Assembly: GCF_014652675.1 (NCBI RefSeq)
Contig: NZ_BMZG01000005.1
Span: 1-64,000, forward strand
Length of the DNA stretch: 64,000 bases
DNA from: Formosimonas limnophila
GTDB lineage: Bacteria; Pseudomonadota; Gammaproteobacteria; Burkholderiales; Burkholderiaceae
Direction: 5' to 3'
The position numbers and the translations under genes were made by a program. The notes beneath the pieces were generated by a model that did no database searches, was not told the DNA's origin, and saw nothing but the letters and a program-made list of their open reading frames with translations. Of this stretch, positions 48,485 to 57,334 are shown in pieces. The first letter of the stretch is position 1, and each line of letters opens with the position of its first letter.

Positions 48485-50014
48485 TTAAACAGTCGCCTCA
48501 GTGAACAAACCCGACATCCACACACCAATTTCTTCGGGTGTGGTGTCATCAACAGACTTAATAGGAGAAAGACGGCCATCGGCAATCACCGCAATGTTGT
48601 CAGCCACCTGAAAAATTTCGTCCAACTCTTCAGAAATCAGCAAAATCGCCACACCTGCACCTGCCAAATCCAATAACTTCTGCCGCAAAAACGCCGCCGC
48701 ACCCACATCCACACCCCACGTCGGCTGCGCCACCACCATCAGCTTGGGTGCGAGCAAAATTTCACGCCCCATGATGAACTTTTGCAGATTGCCGCCAGAC
48801 AAGCTACTGGCCATCGCGTCTGGACCATCGCATTTCACATTAAACTCAGTGATGCAGCGATTGGCGAAGTCGCGCATCGCGTCTTTTTGCTTCAAACCAT
48901 TTTTGACCAATTTAAGCTCAGGCGAGCCATACGCTGTAAGCAAGGCATTTTGCGCCAAAGTCATTGACGGTACAGCACCCTTGCCCAAGCGCTCCTCTGG
49001 CACAAAGCACAAACCCATGCCCAACTGGCGACGTGCCGCAGCAGGCAACTGTCCCGCTTGTACGCCAGAAATGTTGATCATGCTGGCTTGAACCGTTCTT
49101 TCACCAGACAATGCCGCCAAAAGCTCGGCCTGACCATTGCCCGACACACCCGCGATGCCCAAAATTTCACCCGCTCGCACCGACAACGAGACATCTTTAA
49201 TATCAACGCCAAACGGATCATCGGTCGCCAGAGACAAATGATTGACAGACAAGCATGTTTCACCCAACACCGCATCGGGATGCTCATAATGCGGCAAAGA
49301 TCGCCCAATCATCATCTGCGCCAACGACTCAACCGTTTGTTCACGCGGATTGCACTCACCTGAAACTTTGCCATGACGCAGCACGGTCGCGCCGTCACAC
49401 AGGGATTGAATCTCATCAAGTTTGTGGCTGATGTATAAAATGCTGCAACCCTCTGAAGCCAGTTGACGCAAGGTCACAAACAGCTTCTCAACCGCTTGTG
49501 GTGTCAAAACTGAGGTCGGCTCATCCATAATCAGCAACTGAGGTTTTTGCAATAATGCACGGACGATTTCAACCCGCTGACGCTCACCAACCGACAAATG
49601 ATGCACCAGACGATGGGGTGCAATCGGTAAACCATAGTGCTCGGATACTTCCTCAATGCGCCGACTCAGCGCATCCATCGCGCATTTCTCGTCCATGGAC
49701 AGCGCAATGTTCTCCGCCACGGTCAGTGTTTCAAACAACGAGAAATGCTGAAACACCATCCCGATGCCCAACGCACGTGCAGCGGCTGGGCTTTTGATCT
49801 GCACAGGCTGACCATTCCACGACACTTGCCCAGCATCTGGCATCACGACACCATAAATCATTTTCATTAATGTCGATTTACCAGCGCCGTTCTCGCCCAG
49901 GACCGCATGAATTTCGCCTGGCGCAACAGATAAGTAAATATCCTCATTTGCACGCATCGTGCCATAAGCCTTCGTCATTCCTTCGAGAGTCAGGCGAGAA
50001 GCAACAGTATTCAT
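48485..50014 (-). CDS. ABC transporter ATP-binding protein (nucleoside type)
   Basis: A 509-residue tandem ATPase like YufO/NupA. The first half has Walker A GENGAGKSTLMKMIYG, signature LSVGERQRVEIVRALL and Walker B LLIMDEPTSVLTP. The second half has a changed Walker A (GVSGNGQAELLAAL, lacking the lysine), the usual asymmetry in this family, and signature LSGGNLQKFIMGRE. It is the first gene of the operon, next to the LtrA gene but separated from it by a terminator. Confidence 0.94.
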   Translation of the reverse strand: MNTVASRLTLEGMTKAYGTMRANEDIYLSVAPGEIHAVLGENGAGKSTLMKMIYGVVMPDAGQVSWNGQPVQIKSPAAARALGIGMVFQHFSLFETLTVAENIALSMDEKCAMDALSRRIEEVSEHYGLPIAPHRLVHHLSVGERQRVEIVRALLQKPQLLIMDEPTSVLTPQAVEKLFVTLRQLASEGCSILYISHKLDEIQSLCDGATVLRHGKVSGECNPREQTVESLAQMMIGRSLPHYEHPDAVLGETCLSVNHLSLATDDPFGVDIKDVSLSVRAGEILGIAGVSGNGQAELLAALSGERTVQASMINISGVQAGQLPAAARRQLGMGLCFVPEERLGKGAVPSMTLAQNALLTAYGSPELKLVKNGLKQKDAMRDFANRCITEFNVKCDGPDAMASSLSGGNLQKFIMGREILLAPKLMVVAQPTWGVDVGAAAFLRQKLLDLAGAGVAILLISEELDEIFQVADNIAVIADGRLSPIKSVDDTTPEEIGVWMSGLFTEATV

Positions 50015-50045
50015 GCTATATCAATCAAAAAATCAAAAAAGCCAC

Positions 50046-50083
50046 AAAAAAAGAAAAACGCTCAAGGCAGCACCTCAAGCGTT
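50046..50083 (-). terminator. Intrinsic terminator between the LtrA gene and the ABC operon
   Basis: On the minus strand AACGCTTGAGG and CCTTGAGCGTT pair in 9 of 11 positions around a 5-nt loop and are followed by T5-C-T7. It separates ltrA-like transcription from the nucleoside transporter genes. Confidence 0.8.
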
Positions 50084-50096
50084 GAGTTGTTGGTCG

Positions 50097-51266
50097 CTAA
50101 ACGGTAATTGATCGGTTTACCGCCAGCTTAAATCCTAGATAAGTTGCCATCGAAACACCAATCCAGAAAACAGCAGAATCGAGCCAAATCGTCGATACAA
50201 TAGCGAGCATCATCAAGCAAAAAGCCTTCCTCACAGGCCCAGCCTGACGCAAGCGACCGTGAACCAAACCCAAGCTCAAAGAAAAAATGGCCGCAGGCAA
50301 TGCGATTGCTGCATTAGTCACTTGTTGGCTAGCCTGAGTCAAGCCCAAAGCCGCATCCACTGAGGCCGCTATACCAGCACCAACAGCCGCCGCCGAAGCA
50401 AAAATAAAGAAGTGCCCGTACCCCCAAAAGAACAGGTTGCGCATAGACTCAGTGATTTTATGTTCAACTTGCTGAAAATACGACCACCACATACTAAAAA
50501 CAATCAACACACCACCAGCAATCAAATACAGCATTTTGGCATCTAATGCACCAGCCTTCATTGCAGCCTGAATCGCCATAGAAGCGGATAAAATAGACTC
50601 GCCCAGCACAATGATCGTAAAAAGGCCATAGCGCTCGACGATGTGCTCAGGGTGCCATGGTGTCGATTGTCCCGCCGACTCGGCCCAGTAAGGGATGAAC
50701 AACTCCAACGTAGCAAGAGTAATGAAGCCAATCATTTTGATTGAGGGCGGCAAAACCAGCAGTGCCAACCAGCCTGACTGAGCAAGAATCAAGCCAATGA
50801 TATAACGCGCAATAACTTTGCGACGAGGGGGGTCTGCTCGCCATGCCCGAGACCACTGTAGCACCAACGCAATACGCATTAGTACATAACCAAGGGTAGA
50901 CACGAGAAAATCTTGGGTCTCAAAAGCTGAAGGCACACCAGCTGCTAGTGTCAAAGCCCCTGCTAGTTGCAACATCGTTAAAAGTCGATACGGTACATCA
51001 TCCGTGTCATAAGCAGATGCAAACCACGAAAAATTCATCCACGCCCACCAGATGGGGAAAAACACCATCACAAAGGAGACAATCGCATGACCGACATGAT
51101 TTTCAACAATACCATGGTGCAATCGCGCAGAGGCCAGTGCCACCGCCACCACAAAAACCAAATCAAATAAAAGCTCCAGCGGCGTCGAAGCCCGATGAAC
51201 TTCAACGGGTGAGCGTGGCTGCATGGGCACCATCAAGGGTGTCCGTTTGGGATGATGATTACTCAT
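50097..51266 (-). CDS. Low temperature requirement A (LtrA) family membrane protein
   Basis: A 389-residue polytopic membrane protein with about ten hydrophobic segments. STPLELLFDLVFVVAVA near the N-terminus and ERYGLFTIIVLGESIL in the middle are the family's landmark motifs. LtrA was named for growth of Listeria at low temperature; its biochemical function is not known. The gene is monocistronic by the look of its terminator and divergent start. Confidence 0.88.
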   Translation of the reverse strand: MSNHHPKRTPLMVPMQPRSPVEVHRASTPLELLFDLVFVVAVALASARLHHGIVENHVGHAIVSFVMVFFPIWWAWMNFSWFASAYDTDDVPYRLLTMLQLAGALTLAAGVPSAFETQDFLVSTLGYVLMRIALVLQWSRAWRADPPRRKVIARYIIGLILAQSGWLALLVLPPSIKMIGFITLATLELFIPYWAESAGQSTPWHPEHIVERYGLFTIIVLGESILSASMAIQAAMKAGALDAKMLYLIAGGVLIVFSMWWSYFQQVEHKITESMRNLFFWGYGHFFIFASAAAVGAGIAASVDAALGLTQASQQVTNAAIALPAAIFSLSLGLVHGRLRQAGPVRKAFCLMMLAIVSTIWLDSAVFWIGVSMATYLGFKLAVNRSITV

Positions 51267-51491
51267 AATAATTTATACTCAATCAGACAAAAAACGAATT
51301 TTAGCACAGGGTAGTGGTATTTTTTGTCCACATCAGGACGACAAAACCACCGAGACACTCATAAGGGATAAGAAACACACAAAGTTTCGACAAAATCAGC
51401 CATCTTGTCACAAAAAAGTTTAAAATATAGACAACCAAACGCAGATGCAACGCGTTAAGGACAACACAGGGCAGTTACTTTGGAGCACACC

Positions 51492-51716
51492 ATGAACGCA
51501 TTACATAAAATTCGCATCAGCCTCATCGTTTTGGCTTTGGCCAGTGCTGGGGCGCACGCAGCCACGTTTACAGAAGCTGATAAAGACGGCGACGGCGCGT
51601 TGACACTTGCCGAAGCCCAAGCGGCTGGCTTGTCTGACATTGCGGATAATTTCAAACAATTAGACACGGACAAAGATGGCAAACTGTCTAAAGCCGAGTT
51701 AAAAGCCAATCGCTAA
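51492..51716 (+). CDS. Small secreted EF-hand protein
   Basis: A 74-residue exported protein with a signal peptide (residues 1-23, cleavage likely after AHA) and two EF-hand loops: residues 30-41 (DKDGDGALTLAE) and 58-69 (DTDKDGKLSKAE). Both keep the acidic ligands at positions 1, 3, 5 and 12, so calcium binding is likely. I chose 51492 because GGAG lies 7 nt upstream. Its role is unknown; it stands alone, ended by a terminator. Confidence 0.88.
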   Translation: MNALHKIRISLIVLALASAGAHAATFTEADKDGDGALTLAEAQAAGLSDIADNFKQLDTDKDGKLSKAELKANR

Positions 51717-51740
51717 ACTCAGGCTTGTATTAAGCTTTGC

Positions 51741-51766
51741 AAAACCCGACACTTTTGTCGGGTTTT
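51741..51766 (+). terminator. Intrinsic terminator of the EF-hand gene
   Basis: AAAACCCGACA, CTTT loop, TGTCGGGTTTT, an 11-bp perfect stem. Confidence 0.88.
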
Positions 51767-51789
51767 CTGTTGTTTTTGCTACAAGAAAA

Positions 51790-51829
51790 ATAATTCGATA
51801 ATTTTATAATTTGACAACTATCGAATTAT
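51790..51829. promoter_or_regulatory. Operator: perfect 11-bp inverted repeat at the arsR promoter
   Basis: ATAATTCGATA (51790-51800) and its exact complement TATCGAATTAT (51819-51829), 18 bp apart. The right arm lies between the -35 and -10 elements. ArsR-family repressors bind inverted repeats of this size at their own promoters, so this is the likely site for the adjacent regulator. Confidence 0.75.
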
Positions 51830-51840
51830 GATCATACAAT
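51811..51840 (+). promoter_or_regulatory. Sigma-70 promoter of arsR and the efflux genes
   Basis: TTGACA (51811-51816), 18-nt spacer, TACAAT (51835-51840), giving a start near 51847, before the ATG at 51870. It overlaps the inverted-repeat operator. Confidence 0.8.
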
Positions 51841-51869
51841 CTCTGCAAACCACAGAAGAAACAAAACCC

Positions 51870-52178
51870 ATGACCCCTCATAATTTCAAGCAACTGGCTC
51901 GCCAACTCAAGGCTCTGTCAAATGAAAATCGACTGGCTCTGTATTTAGAGATTATTGAACACGACCGTTTATCCGTCCCACCCCAGAAATGCCTGTGCCT
52001 CATCAGTGACATCGCTGCAAAACTCAAAATCGGCGCACCCACTGTATCGCACCACGTCAAAGTACTGGAACAAGCTGGGCTGATTCATGTTCAAAAACAT
52101 GGCAAATTCATCACGGCAGCCATTAATCATGACGCTCGCGAAGCAGCCATGCGAGCATTCAAAGTCACCCAACTTTAA
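51870..52178 (+). CDS. ArsR-family winged-helix transcriptional regulator
   Basis: A 102-residue repressor-type protein. ArsR fold: helix 1 QLARQLKALSNENRLALYL, recognition region AAKLKIGAPTVSHHVKVLEQAGLI, then the wing. Cys41 and Cys43 in KCLCLISDIAA sit where E. coli ArsR has Cys32 and Cys34 of its arsenite site; the third cysteine position is Ser46. It may sense a thiol-reactive ligand or metalloid, or use the cysteines as a redox switch. I chose the ATG at 51870 because an earlier frame start (51828) lies inside the promoter. It leads the efflux cassette. Confidence 0.88.
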   Translation: MTPHNFKQLARQLKALSNENRLALYLEIIEHDRLSVPPQKCLCLISDIAAKLKIGAPTVSHHVKVLEQAGLIHVQKHGKFITAAINHDAREAAMRAFKVTQL

Positions 52179-52181
52179 ACC

Positions 52182-53630
52182 ATGCGAGTACACATGAGTT
52201 CCAACCATTTTCAAAAAGCACGTCGCCTCACCGCAGCGGCCATTGCCGTGATGGCCTTATCGAGCTGCGCGAGCGTCACCAGCCGACACCAACCATTACC
52301 CCAAGTGACTTTAGAGCAGCTTGAATTGCCAACATTATCAACAACTGAATTGGCACGCTGGCCACAAGAGGGCTGGTGGCGCAATTACAGCGATGAGACA
52401 CTCAACCAATTGATTGAGCAAGCCTTCACTGGCTCTCCCAATTTACAAGTGCTTGGCACGCGCGTCGCCAGTGCGGATGCCATTGCGGACGGCACCAAAA
52501 AACTTCAATACCCAACTGGTGGTGTCAAACTGTCTCTGAACGGTCAACAATACACCGAAAACTACATTTACCCACCGACCCTCGGTGGCACATGGCAGGA
52601 GTTAGGTTTACTGGCCGCGAATTTTTCGTGGGATTTGGACTTATGGGGCAAAAAGCGGGCTCAGTACAAAGCCACTTTGGGACAAGCCGCCGCGGCTCGC
52701 TTTGAGTACGAGGCGGCGCGTTTGGCCATTGCGTCAAACATCGTCGCACTGCATGCGCAGTTATCCAGCTTAGAAACCAGAGGTAGCACATTAAGTGAAC
52801 AAATCGCTCTGCAGAACCAGCTCAAACAACGCTGGCTTGAACGCGAACAAGCAGGACTACAAGCAACACAAAACAGTCTACAAATCGACATCGTGATTGG
52901 CCAACTATTGCAACTGCAAGCAACACTCAACGCCCAACGCGAGATTGGCCGTGCACAGCTCGCCGCACTGATTGGCCTCACACCTGCGCAGTTACCCAAC
53001 ATTTCGGCCAGCAGTGACTGGCGCACGCTGACATTGCCCAGCACCATTCCTGTGGATTTATTGGGGAAGCGCGCCGACATCGCCGCCCAACGTCATCTGA
53101 TAGAAGCATCTGTACAAAACGTCAAAGCGGCCAAAGCTGAGTTTTATCCCAACATCAATTTAAACGTCAATGTCGGCTTTCAAGCCTTAGGCTTGGACAG
53201 ACTATTCAAATCAAGCAGCCAATTCGCAGCGGTTGAACCAGCGATCAGCCTACCGATTTTCAGTGGCGCAGCGCTCAACAGCAACTTGCTCATGAAGCAG
53301 GCCACATTGGACAGCACCATCGCACAATACAACCAAACGGTCTACCAAGCCATTTCTGACGCACATCAACAGTTGGCCAGCCATCGCGAAAGCGGTGCAC
53401 GGTTAAGTCAGCAACAACGTATTCTGGCCAGCCAAAGCAAGTTGAGCCAACTGGCCAATGAACGTTATCGCCAAGGCATTTCACCGCAAATGGAATATTT
53501 AATGATGCAAAGTGCACAACTGCGTGAACGCGACAGCCTTGAAGCTGCCTATGCGGCACGCCGAGTTCAAGAGGCTAAATTGGCCACCAGTTTAGGCACA
53601 GGATTTGACGAATTATGGAATAAGCCGTAA
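52182..53630 (+). CDS. NodT-family outer-membrane efflux lipoprotein
   Basis: The TolC-like outer-membrane channel of a tripartite pump. Up to 482 residues; an alternative ATG at 52194 gives 478. A lipobox MALSSCASV near the N-terminus predicts lipid anchoring. The WWRNYSDETLNQLIEQAF segment and GKRADIAAQRHLIEAS repeat are typical of the family, with long helical regions and beta strands between. It starts 3 bp after arsR, so they are cotranscribed. Confidence 0.92.
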   Translation: MRVHMSSNHFQKARRLTAAAIAVMALSSCASVTSRHQPLPQVTLEQLELPTLSTTELARWPQEGWWRNYSDETLNQLIEQAFTGSPNLQVLGTRVASADAIADGTKKLQYPTGGVKLSLNGQQYTENYIYPPTLGGTWQELGLLAANFSWDLDLWGKKRAQYKATLGQAAAARFEYEAARLAIASNIVALHAQLSSLETRGSTLSEQIALQNQLKQRWLEREQAGLQATQNSLQIDIVIGQLLQLQATLNAQREIGRAQLAALIGLTPAQLPNISASSDWRTLTLPSTIPVDLLGKRADIAAQRHLIEASVQNVKAAKAEFYPNINLNVNVGFQALGLDRLFKSSSQFAAVEPAISLPIFSGAALNSNLLMKQATLDSTIAQYNQTVYQAISDAHQQLASHRESGARLSQQQRILASQSKLSQLANERYRQGISPQMEYLMMQSAQLRERDSLEAAYAARRVQEAKLATSLGTGFDELWNKP

Positions 53631-53697
53631 ACCGCCTCCACCATACCACACGGTGGCACAGCCACCCCATGAGACCATCGACGAAATAAAGATTACC

Positions 53698-54888
53698 ATG
53701 ACCGCTCAAACAGAAACCTCAGTCATCACCGAGATCGAAACCGAAAAAGATGCAGCCAATGCAAGCAACAAACGCAAAAAAATGCTGATCGCCGCCAGTG
53801 TATTTTTGATTTTAGGCATCGCTTGGGTGCTGTACTATTTCTTCATCGCGCGTTTCGAAGAAAAAACCGATAACGCCTATGTCGGCGGTAGCATTGTGGC
53901 CGTCAACGCACAAACCAGCGGTACTGTCGAAGCCGTTCTCGCTGAAGAAAACCAAGAAGTCAAAGCAGGTCAAGAACTCGTTAAACTGACCCCAACCGAC
54001 GCGGATGTGGCATTAGCCCAAGCCTCAGCACAGCTCGCTGATGCGGCACGCCAAATCAAACTGGCATTCAACAACACCAGCATCACCAGCGCCCAGCTCA
54101 AGCAAGCACAAATCGCCGTCAAAACAGCACAAGATGCCGTTAACCGCCGCGCACCACTGGTCGCTACGGGTGCTGTGAGTAAAGAAGAATTGGCCACCGC
54201 CAAAGACAACTTGGCTCGCGCCCAAGCCGCCTTGCAAGTGGCCAAATCACAGAACAACACCGCAGCCGCACAAGTGAGCGGTACGGATGTGGCTAACCAT
54301 CCCACGGTTGAGCGCGCCAAAGCGGCGTTTCGTGAAGCTTATATCAACCACAAACGTTTGGCCGTGGTCGCCCCGATGGACGGCATTGTCGCCAAACGTT
54401 TTGTCCAAGTCGGTCAATCAGTTGCGCCAAACCTGCCCCTCATGAATTTGGTGGCAGCCAACCAAGTTTGGGTAGATGCGAACTTCAAAGAAACTCAATT
54501 AGCCAATCTACGTGTCGGCCAAGATGTCGAACTCAAAGCCGATATGTATGGCAATGCCGTGACCTACAAAGGCAAAGTTCAAGGCATTGCCATCGGTACT
54601 GGCTCGGCGTTTTCGGTATTGCCGGCCCAAAACGCAACGGGCAACTGGATCAAAATCGTCCAACGTGTACCCGTACGCATTTTGATTGACGCGGAGCAAC
54701 TCAAGCAATTTCCTTTGCGTGTTGGCATGTCAATTGAGGCGGTGGTCGATACCCACAACCGAGACGGCGCAGTACTTGGCTCAGTGAATGGCTCAGCAGC
54801 CCCAGCCAACTTGCAAACGACTGTCTACACACAAGACGACGCCGCTGCCGAAGAAGCCGCTATGGCCATCATCAATGCGAATCAATAA
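53698..54888 (+). CDS. EmrA/HlyD-type membrane fusion protein
   Basis: The periplasmic adaptor of the pump, 396 residues from MTAQTETSVITEIE. A single transmembrane helix (about residues 29-49) is followed by KTDNAYVGGSIVAVNAQTSG, the EmrA lipoyl-like motif, then a coiled-coil hairpin (about 100-190) and PMDGIVAKRFVQVGQSV. The longer frame from 53605 overlaps the previous gene and is not conserved. It matches the downstream EmrB-type transporter, with one gene between. Confidence 0.92.
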   Translation: MTAQTETSVITEIETEKDAANASNKRKKMLIAASVFLILGIAWVLYYFFIARFEEKTDNAYVGGSIVAVNAQTSGTVEAVLAEENQEVKAGQELVKLTPTDADVALAQASAQLADAARQIKLAFNNTSITSAQLKQAQIAVKTAQDAVNRRAPLVATGAVSKEELATAKDNLARAQAALQVAKSQNNTAAAQVSGTDVANHPTVERAKAAFREAYINHKRLAVVAPMDGIVAKRFVQVGQSVAPNLPLMNLVAANQVWVDANFKETQLANLRVGQDVELKADMYGNAVTYKGKVQGIAIGTGSAFSVLPAQNATGNWIKIVQRVPVRILIDAEQLKQFPLRVGMSIEAVVDTHNRDGAVLGSVNGSAAPANLQTTVYTQDDAAAEEAAMAIINANQ

Positions 54889-54900
54889 GCAGGATCAATC

Positions 54901-55551
54901 ATGGCACATAAAACTGCTGTACTCGTTGGTGCAACAGGACTCGTGGGAAAAATGCTGCTCTCCCAACTTCTTGAATCAGCACACTATGCATCGGTGATTG
55001 TGTTGACTCGCCGTGCGACTGGACACACGCACGAGAAACTCACAGAACTTCTGGTCGATTTCAATCATTTACCCGGTGTGTCCGTGCAGGTTCATGATGT
55101 TTTTTGTGCTTTGGGCACAACGATTAAAGCAGCAGGTTCTCAAGCAGCCTTTCGCGAAGTGGATTGTGTTTATCCACTCAATGTCGCACAGTGGGCACAA
55201 CGGCTTGGTGCGCAGCAGTTTTTGATGGTCAGCGCCATGGGTGCTAACGCAGAATCACGCGTGTTTTACAACCGTGTCAAAGGTGAAGCAGAGCAGCTCA
55301 TCGCCGCATTGGGTTTGGCTACGACGGTGTTTGCCCGGCCTTCGTTGCTGTTGAGCGAACGAGCAGAACATCGCCCATTAGAACGACTCGGCGTGCGACT
55401 GACGCCGTTATTCAATGCTCTATTCATTGGGCCACTCAAAAAATACCGCCCCATCGCCGCACGCCAAGTCGCACAAGCCCTGTACACAAAAGCACAAACG
55501 GGTTTATCTGGCTTGCATATCTTTGAATCAGACGCGCTGCAAAATACCTAA
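54901..55551 (+). CDS. NAD(P)-binding oxidoreductase, atypical SDR (HTATIP2-like)
   Basis: A 216-residue protein with the Rossmann nucleotide-binding motif VLVGATGLVGKMLL at its N-terminus and FYNRVKGEAEQLI as the catalytic Tyr/Lys-like region. FARPSLLLSERAEHRPLERLG resembles the HTATIP2/CC3 group. It lies 12 bp after emrA-like and 135 bp before emrB-like. The substrate is unknown; its place suggests it modifies or responds to the exported compound, or is simply cotranscribed. Confidence 0.8.
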   Translation: MAHKTAVLVGATGLVGKMLLSQLLESAHYASVIVLTRRATGHTHEKLTELLVDFNHLPGVSVQVHDVFCALGTTIKAAGSQAAFREVDCVYPLNVAQWAQRLGAQQFLMVSAMGANAESRVFYNRVKGEAEQLIAALGLATTVFARPSLLLSERAEHRPLERLGVRLTPLFNALFIGPLKKYRPIAARQVAQALYTKAQTGLSGLHIFESDALQNT

Positions 55552-55625
55552 GGAAATACGGAAAGAAAGCTTTTATAAAACGAAGTTTCTCTAAAAAGTA
55601 AACCCGACTTTTCCCGTATTTTCTT
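55550..55625 (+). repeat. Inverted repeat upstream of the emrB-like gene
   Basis: AAGGAAATACGG (55550-55561) and CCGTATTTTCTT (55614-55625) pair at 11 of 12 positions with about 52 nt between. It begins at the stop of the oxidoreductase gene and could form a structure in the transcript leading to the emrB-like gene. Confidence 0.4.
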
Positions 55626-55686
55626 AAGTATCGTCACTGTGACAGTTTGGCCATCTGCTCCCTTTTGCTATTTATGAACGAATAAT

Positions 55687-57270
55687 ATGACCACAGCAAC
55701 CACCGCTGATCTACCCAGCCAACCAGCCGCCGAATCAACGACTACACTCGCACCACTCAAAGGCGGTGCGTTGGTCATGCTCACCGTGGCAACCGCTTTA
55801 GCCACGTTTATGGAAGTGCTCGACACCACGATTGCCAATGTCGCCGTACCAACGATCTCAGGCACGATGGGCGTGTCAGCGCGCGAAGGTACCTCCATCA
55901 TTAGCTCCTATTCATTGGCGGCGGCGATTGCTGTGCCGCTCACCGGCTGGTTGGCTCGACGCATTGGCGAAGTGCGATTGCTGACATTCTCAGTCATTTT
56001 GTTTACTCTTTTTTCAGTGTTGTGCGGCTTGGCAACCGACTTTAACACCTTGGTGTTTTTTCGCTTGATGCAAGGCTTGGTGTCAGGGCCAATGGTTCCG
56101 CTCGGACAAGCCATCATGATGAACAATTACCCACCAGAGAAACGAGGTGTCGCCATGGCATTTTGGGCAATGACTGTGGTCATTGCACCTGTGATGGGGC
56201 CTGTGTTGGGTGGTTACATCACTGAGAATTACTCATGGCCTTGGATTTTTTATATCAACATTCCCATTGGTATATTTTGCGTGGTGGCACTGCGTTCATT
56301 GCTCAAAGGCCGCGAAAGCGCGATTTCAAGCAAAGCGCCGATTGACGTGGTCGGCTTGGTACTACTCGTCATTGGTGTAGGCTCACTTCAGTACATGCTC
56401 GAACACGGCAATGACTGGGGCTGGTTTGAGTCATCAACCGTCGTCCGTTTGGCGATTGCGGCAGTGGTGGGCTTAACTTTCTTGGCGATTTGGGAGTGGT
56501 ATGACAAGCACCCTGTGGTGGACTTGAAGCTCGTTAAAGTCCGTAATTTCACGGTCGGCACGATTTTGCAAACCGTCGGTTTCACCATTTTCTTTGGCAA
56601 TGTGGTGGTGATTCCGCTATGGTTACAAACCGTCATGGGCTACGACGCGTTCCACTCTGGCTTGGCGACAGCACCTGTGGCATTGTTTGCGATTTTCTTC
56701 TCTCCCGTCATTGGGATGAATATGCACCGCGTTGATTTGCGTTGGTTGATTTTTATCGGTTTTGGTCTGTTTGCCTATGGTGCTTGGCACAGTAGTTTAC
56801 TCACACCCGATTCAACCATCACTGACGTGATGTTGGGACGCTTCCTGTTTGGTTTGGGCATTCCATTCTTCTTCATCCCGTTATCGAGTTTGATGATGCA
56901 AGGCATGGAAGGCGACGATCTGGTCAATGCTGCTGGCCTATCAAACTTCCTTCGCACATTGGGTGGCGCGATGGGTACAGCAATTTTTGTCACACTGTGG
57001 TCACGCCGCACCTCGTTTCACCATGCCCGACTGACCGAAGAGCTTCACCCTGGCAACCCAATGTACGATCAATTAATGGCCAATGCCAAAGCAAGCGGAA
57101 GCAGTCTTGAAGCCAGCTATCAAATGCTCGAAGGGCTGGTGAGTCAACAAGCAGCAACCAAAGGCACTCTGGATGTTCTGTATTTATCAGCAGGGTTATT
57201 TATCATCATGATGTTCTGTGTATTCATCGCCAAACCTGTCAAAGGTGCCGTGGCTCAAGCAGGACACTAA
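55687..57270 (+). CDS. EmrB-type DHA2 drug exporter (MFS, 14 TMS)
   Basis: The inner-membrane proton-driven component of the tripartite pump, 527 residues with about 14 hydrophobic segments. FMEVLDTTIANVAVPTISG is the DHA2 TM1 motif, with GWLARRIGEVR in the first loop and FFRLMQGLVSGPMVPLGQA in TM4. The order regulator, NodT, EmrA, oxidoreductase, EmrB suggests one operon. EmrAB pumps export hydrophobic drugs, uncouplers and some thiol-reactive agents; the substrate here is unknown. Confidence 0.93.
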   Translation: MTTATTADLPSQPAAESTTTLAPLKGGALVMLTVATALATFMEVLDTTIANVAVPTISGTMGVSAREGTSIISSYSLAAAIAVPLTGWLARRIGEVRLLTFSVILFTLFSVLCGLATDFNTLVFFRLMQGLVSGPMVPLGQAIMMNNYPPEKRGVAMAFWAMTVVIAPVMGPVLGGYITENYSWPWIFYINIPIGIFCVVALRSLLKGRESAISSKAPIDVVGLVLLVIGVGSLQYMLEHGNDWGWFESSTVVRLAIAAVVGLTFLAIWEWYDKHPVVDLKLVKVRNFTVGTILQTVGFTIFFGNVVVIPLWLQTVMGYDAFHSGLATAPVALFAIFFSPVIGMNMHRVDLRWLIFIGFGLFAYGAWHSSLLTPDSTITDVMLGRFLFGLGIPFFFIPLSSLMMQGMEGDDLVNAAGLSNFLRTLGGAMGTAIFVTLWSRRTSFHHARLTEELHPGNPMYDQLMANAKASGSSLEASYQMLEGLVSQQAATKGTLDVLYLSAGLFIIMMFCVFIAKPVKGAVAQAGH

Positions 57271-57285
57271 ACCACTCATTATTTT

Positions 57286-57317
57286 GAGAGACGTGGTGAT
57301 TCGCGTCTCTCTTGTTT
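57286..57317 (+). terminator. Intrinsic terminator of the efflux operon
   Basis: GAGAGACG, 10-nt loop, CGTCTCTC, then TTGTTT, 15 bp after the emrB-like stop. The T-tract is interrupted, so efficiency is uncertain. Confidence 0.65.
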
Positions 57318-57334
57318 AACCACACAAAATAAAA

